From positions 1,484,146 to 1,548,145 of the forward strand of contig NZ_KB889963.1 in NCBI RefSeq assembly GCF_000372845.1: a stretch of DNA of 64,000 bases. The letters run 5' to 3'. Position 1 is the stretch's first letter. Each line of letters opens with the position of its first letter. Positions 60,958 through 64,000 of the stretch are shown piece after piece. The notes beneath the pieces were generated by a model, which was not told the DNA's origin, searched no databases, and saw only the letters and a program-made list of their open reading frames with translations. The translations under genes were made by a program, and so were the position numbers. The stretch is from Methylocystis rosea SV97 (GTDB lineage Bacteria; Pseudomonadota; Alphaproteobacteria; Rhizobiales; Beijerinckiaceae).

Positions 60958-61986
60958 ATGAAAGCGCTGGTTCGATTGGGCTTCCTGATCGCTGTGATGG
61001 CCACAACATTCCTGTTGGCGGGATCATCTGATGCCGGGGCGGGAAGCGATCCGCTTCCGTCATGGAACGAAGCGCCGACTAAACATGCAATCGTCGACTT
61101 CGTTCGAGCGACGACCGATCCGTCCAATACGAAATTCGTCCCGCCCGAGGAGCGCATCGCGGTCTTCGATCAGGATGGCACGCTCTGGGCGTCCCATCCA
61201 ATCTATCCGCAGTTGATGTATTGTCTGGATCGCCTGCCTGCCGTCGTAAAGGCAAGACCCGCGCTTGCGAAGATCGAACCCTTCAAGACAGCGCTCTCGC
61301 GCAACATGGAGGCGATATCGAAGCTTTCGACGAAGGACCTCATCAAGATCATGGCCGTGCCGCTGAGCGGCATGAGCATAGAGCGGTTCAGAGCCGATGC
61401 GGAGACATGGCTTGAGACAGCAAGACACCCGCGCTGGGGCCGCCGCTACACCGAGCTGACATATCTGCCGATGCTCGAGCTGATGAAGCATCTGCGCGCC
61501 AATGGCTATAAGACCTACATCGTCACCGGAGGCGGGCAGGATTTCGTGCGAGTCTATGCGGAGAAGACCTATGGCGTTCCGCCCGAGCAGGTTGTCGGAA
61601 CTCTGGAGAGCGTGAGTTATCGTTATGACAAGCGCGGGCGTCCCGTTCTGATCGAGAGCGCCGAAACGCTGCTCAGCGACGTCGGCGCCGGCAAACCCGA
61701 GGCCATCCATTTGATGATCGGTCGTCTGCCGCGCGCCGCGTTCGGGAACTCAACGGGCGACCGGCAGATGCTCGAATACACGACGTCCGGGGACGGCGCG
61801 CGGTTTGGCATGTTGGTTTTGCACGACGACCCCACGCGCGAATACGCCTATGGTCCGGCGCTCGGCTTGCCTGACACCAAAATTGGGACTTTTCCTCAGT
61901 CTTTGTATGACGAGGCGAAGCGGCAAGGATGGTTTGTCACCAGCATGAAAAGCGATTGGAATCGGATATGGGCTTTCGAACAATGA
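60958..61986 (+). CDS. Secreted HAD-superfamily phosphatase
   Basis: A 342-aa protein with a signal peptide (MKALVRLGFLIAVMATTFLL, cleavage after SSDA or nearby). IAVFDQDGTLWASHPIYPQL carries the DxDGT nucleophile (D71, D73). TYIVTGGGQDFVRVYAEKTY has the motif II Thr, and GKPEAIHLMIGRLPRAAFGN with STGDRQML gives the motif III Lys and IV Asp. This set resembles exported phosphoserine-phosphatase-like acid phosphatases. It probably removes phosphate from organic molecules in the periplasm. The next gene is a phosphate-type porin (convergent), which fits phosphate scavenging. ATG 60958 follows AGCGAGGA. Confidence 0.85.
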   Translation: MKALVRLGFLIAVMATTFLLAGSSDAGAGSDPLPSWNEAPTKHAIVDFVRATTDPSNTKFVPPEERIAVFDQDGTLWASHPIYPQLMYCLDRLPAVVKARPALAKIEPFKTALSRNMEAISKLSTKDLIKIMAVPLSGMSIERFRADAETWLETARHPRWGRRYTELTYLPMLELMKHLRANGYKTYIVTGGGQDFVRVYAEKTYGVPPEQVVGTLESVSYRYDKRGRPVLIESAETLLSDVGAGKPEAIHLMIGRLPRAAFGNSTGDRQMLEYTTSGDGARFGMLVLHDDPTREYAYGPALGLPDTKIGTFPQSLYDEAKRQGWFVTSMKSDWNRIWAFEQ

Positions 61987-62064
61987 AGCGCATGGGAGCA
62001 GCGCGCTCCAAAGCAGCCAGTAATTCTAAGGCCCCCCGAGCCGTGTTGCTCGGCGGCGGAATGC

Positions 62065-63813
62065 CTACCAATAGACCTGCGCGCGCGCTTCAAAGAGATC
62101 GGGATGGGCGCCGTTGAAATAAGGGCCTTGCCGCGTCGGAACGCCGGTTGTGAACAAGGCGTAATCATTGAGCGGCGCAGAGGCTTGCAGCACATGGACC
62201 CAGTTGAACTGAAAGTGGATTCCATTGTCAGGATACCAATTGAGTCCCAGAGTGACGTTTTGCTGGCGACCGCCGACAACGCCCGCGTTGCCGATATAAG
62301 ACGCGGCCGCGGGATTGGGCGCGATGAGCGTCGTATAGGCGAGCATGTTGTACAGGCTTGAGCCGCTATAGGGTCCGCTGTTGAGATTGAGCGCGCTGTA
62401 GCGCGCGGCGAGCCCAACCGCGCCGAAGCCGCCCGCGCTCATCGGATGCTTGATCGTGATCTGATTGAAGTTCGCGCCGATTTTGTTCGTCACGTCATAT
62501 GCGGCGGCGCGCTCCTCACCCGTCAGGTACAATTGTCCGTAGAGATAGAAGCCGCTGAAATAATGCGAGGCGCCGCCCGGCGCGAAAGCGCCCGCGAGGC
62601 GCGCAAGCCCAATATTGGTCGTATTGCGATTGACTTGCTGCCCCAGATATTCCGCCTGCAGCGAGAACGGTCCATGCGCCGCGGACAACTCCACGCCGAA
62701 GGACTGCACGCTGTTGACGCAATGCGCGGCGGCGGCGGCGCCCCATCCCGGCAGAGCGACGGTTCCGCAGGAGAGATCGGGCGTGCCGAGCAGCCCTTGA
62801 TTGAGGATATAGGCTTCCGAGCGAATGCGGTTGCCGATCCGCAGCACGCGATCGTCGGATAATCCCGTGGCGCTGTTTGGCTGGTGATAGCGGCCCGAGA
62901 CGCCGACATGCAGGAGATCATGCTCGGTCATGATCGGCGCGTAGGTCAATCGGCCGGTCAGATCGAAATATTGACCGCCGCCGGTTGGGACCCAACCGGC
63001 CCTCGCGGGAACACCGAACGACGGCGGCGCGCCGACTGTGGGATTTGTGTTTAAATCTTCGAAGCTCGTCGTGAAGATGCCGCCTTTTGCCGTCCAGTTG
63101 TCGCCATAGGCGCCGATCGCCGCGCCGAGATGGCGGCTGGGCGCGATGGCTTCGACCGCCATGGCGCGTTCGATGAAGTCCCGGAATCGCGAAGAAGCGG
63201 TGAATTCGAGGCTGAAGGGTTCGAAATAGCTGCCGATATGGATGAACGCTGGCTCCTTCGTGAAGGGCAGCGCGAGAAGGGGATGTTGTACGCCAAGATA
63301 GAAATCGCGAATGCCGCCTTGCACGGGCGCGTTGAATGGCGTGCCATATTGCGAGCCGGCGAAATCATATTGCAGTTTGTAGAACCAATATTTGGCAGCC
63401 TTCCCCTCGACTTCGAGACGCACCTGGCGAACGCCAGCCTGGCCTGACCAGCCATTCAGCGGCTGCGCCGCGCCGCCGCCGTCGAACTGCATGCGCCCGC
63501 CAATCTTGAAGTTGTAAGATTTGTCTGCGTTTTCGACGAACAGACCGTTCTTGAATGCGACGAAAACTGGCGGCATAAGCGGCGTAGCGGTCTGCGCCGC
63601 CTCGGCCTTCGCGGCGCTTCGTTGAGCGGACTGGGAAGCCTGCTGGGCTTCCTCTTTGGCCTGACGAGCCTCTCGCCGCAGTTTTGCGATCTCCGCCTCC
63701 AGCGCTCGCAGCCTCGCCTCAATCACGTCGCTTGAGGCGGCATGCGCCGTCGTTGTCGAGAGAACCGCGACAAGTCCGCTTGCCGCGACATGCTTCCAGC
63801 CTGGGAGATTCAT
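62065..63813 (-). CDS. OprO/OprP-type porin
   Basis: A 582-aa outer-membrane porin. A signal peptide (GWKHVAASGLVAVLSTTTAH, cleaved after AHA) is followed by a coiled coil (about 30-70, IEARLRALEAEIAKLRREAR) that may tether or trimerise it. The barrel starts with NFKIGGRMQFDGGG and has VRQVRLEVEGKAAKYWFYKL, YDFAGSQYG and IHIGSYFEPFSLEFTASSRF, all typical of the phosphate-selective porin family. It ends in YW, with the terminal aromatic used for barrel assembly. ATG 63813 is preferred because GAGG lies at the right distance, with ATG 63837 as an alternative. Ion preference is not proven. Confidence 0.85.
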   Translation of the reverse strand: MNLPGWKHVAASGLVAVLSTTTAHAASSDVIEARLRALEAEIAKLRREARQAKEEAQQASQSAQRSAAKAEAAQTATPLMPPVFVAFKNGLFVENADKSYNFKIGGRMQFDGGGAAQPLNGWSGQAGVRQVRLEVEGKAAKYWFYKLQYDFAGSQYGTPFNAPVQGGIRDFYLGVQHPLLALPFTKEPAFIHIGSYFEPFSLEFTASSRFRDFIERAMAVEAIAPSRHLGAAIGAYGDNWTAKGGIFTTSFEDLNTNPTVGAPPSFGVPARAGWVPTGGGQYFDLTGRLTYAPIMTEHDLLHVGVSGRYHQPNSATGLSDDRVLRIGNRIRSEAYILNQGLLGTPDLSCGTVALPGWGAAAAAHCVNSVQSFGVELSAAHGPFSLQAEYLGQQVNRNTTNIGLARLAGAFAPGGASHYFSGFYLYGQLYLTGEERAAAYDVTNKIGANFNQITIKHPMSAGGFGAVGLAARYSALNLNSGPYSGSSLYNMLAYTTLIAPNPAAASYIGNAGVVGGRQQNVTLGLNWYPDNGIHFQFNWVHVLQASAPLNDYALFTTGVPTRQGPYFNGAHPDLFEARAQVYW

Positions 63814-64000
63814 GACTAGCCTCGCTTGCGTCTTCATTCGCGTGGGCGGCGCGCGCTGCGCCGCGAATCAAGACAGCAAGTTCATCGCGTTGAACGCCGC
63901 GACTCGCATATGCGAAGCGCTAAGCACGCTTCCGTTCTAGCCAAGTTTTCGTACGTAGGTTTTTCCCGAGTTTTTCTCTTTGCGAGGAAATATTGCTCGC

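Noticed and set aside
1..64000. tRNA, rRNA, CRISPR, insertion sequences, phage genes
   Set aside because: No T-loop pattern with fitting stems, no regular spacer array, and no transposase or integrase motif was seen on reading. A dedicated search could still find a divergent RNA gene.

Overview
The window is from the chromosome of an alphaproteobacterial (type II, Methylocystaceae-like) methanotroph. The strongest evidence is a complete pmoCAB operon (10514-13745). Its proteins carry the expected copper ligands: PmoB H29/H133/H135 and PmoC D129/H133/H146. Directly upstream lies a pterin cluster with beta-RFAP synthase, a marker of the tetrahydromethanopterin C1 pathway, plus a pterin dehydratase, FolP and FolK. 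The DNA is GC-rich and densely coding, with many ATGA/GTGA stop-start overlaps. No tRNA, rRNA, CRISPR array, transposase or phage gene was recognised.

Layout. 1-9.9 kb: a cut-off phosphatase, an AlaC-type aminotransferase, an L,D-transpeptidase, small secreted or membrane proteins, a stand-alone Rieske protein in a lower-GC stretch, a Cca-like protein that has lost its nucleotidyltransferase half and its HD residues, a binding-protein/cupin pair, and the pterin cluster. 9.9-13.8 kb: a 570-bp leader containing a G-quadruplex motif, pmoC-pmoA-pmoB with stem-loops in both spacers, and a strong terminator. 13.8-19.8 kb: an RcnA-type Ni/Co exporter, then a leftward set (isoprenylcysteine-methyltransferase-like protein, copper ATPase CopA, SDR). 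Opposite that set is a small ClpX-zinc-finger/HTH protein, and two matching palindromes lie in the shared promoter region. 19.8-26.4 kb: bioFDA, fadD and a DUF1007/NicO metal-export pair. 26.6-34.8 kb: a fused indolepyruvate oxidoreductase and the cobalamin run cobK-cobQ-cobC-bluB. 34.8-43.8 kb: a four-gene RND efflux operon. 44-50.3 kb: DUF2147, HpnN, a DUF1624-like membrane protein, CcdA and Bax inhibitor-1. 50.3-64 kb: a secreted, membrane-anchored protein whose predicted mature N-terminus is histidine, a lytic transglycosylase, a repeat-bearing membrane protein, a tryptophanase-family lyase, a methyltransferase, a DUF4239-like protein, an HWE-type sensor kinase, a secreted HAD phosphatase and a phosphate-selective-type porin.

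How the genes fit together. Methane oxidation (pMMO), the C1 carrier pterin, copper export and Ni/Co export sit within about 12 kb. This fits a copper enzyme that needs tight metal control. Cobalamin synthesis plus two Ni/Co exporters suggests active cobalt handling. The best candidates for undescribed biology are: (1) the ClpX-zinc-finger/HTH protein with twin palindromes facing the copA set; (2) a CopZ-like chaperone that may be made from an internal start inside copA; (3) the protein at 50734-51486 with a predicted N-terminal histidine; (4) the structured pmoC leader.
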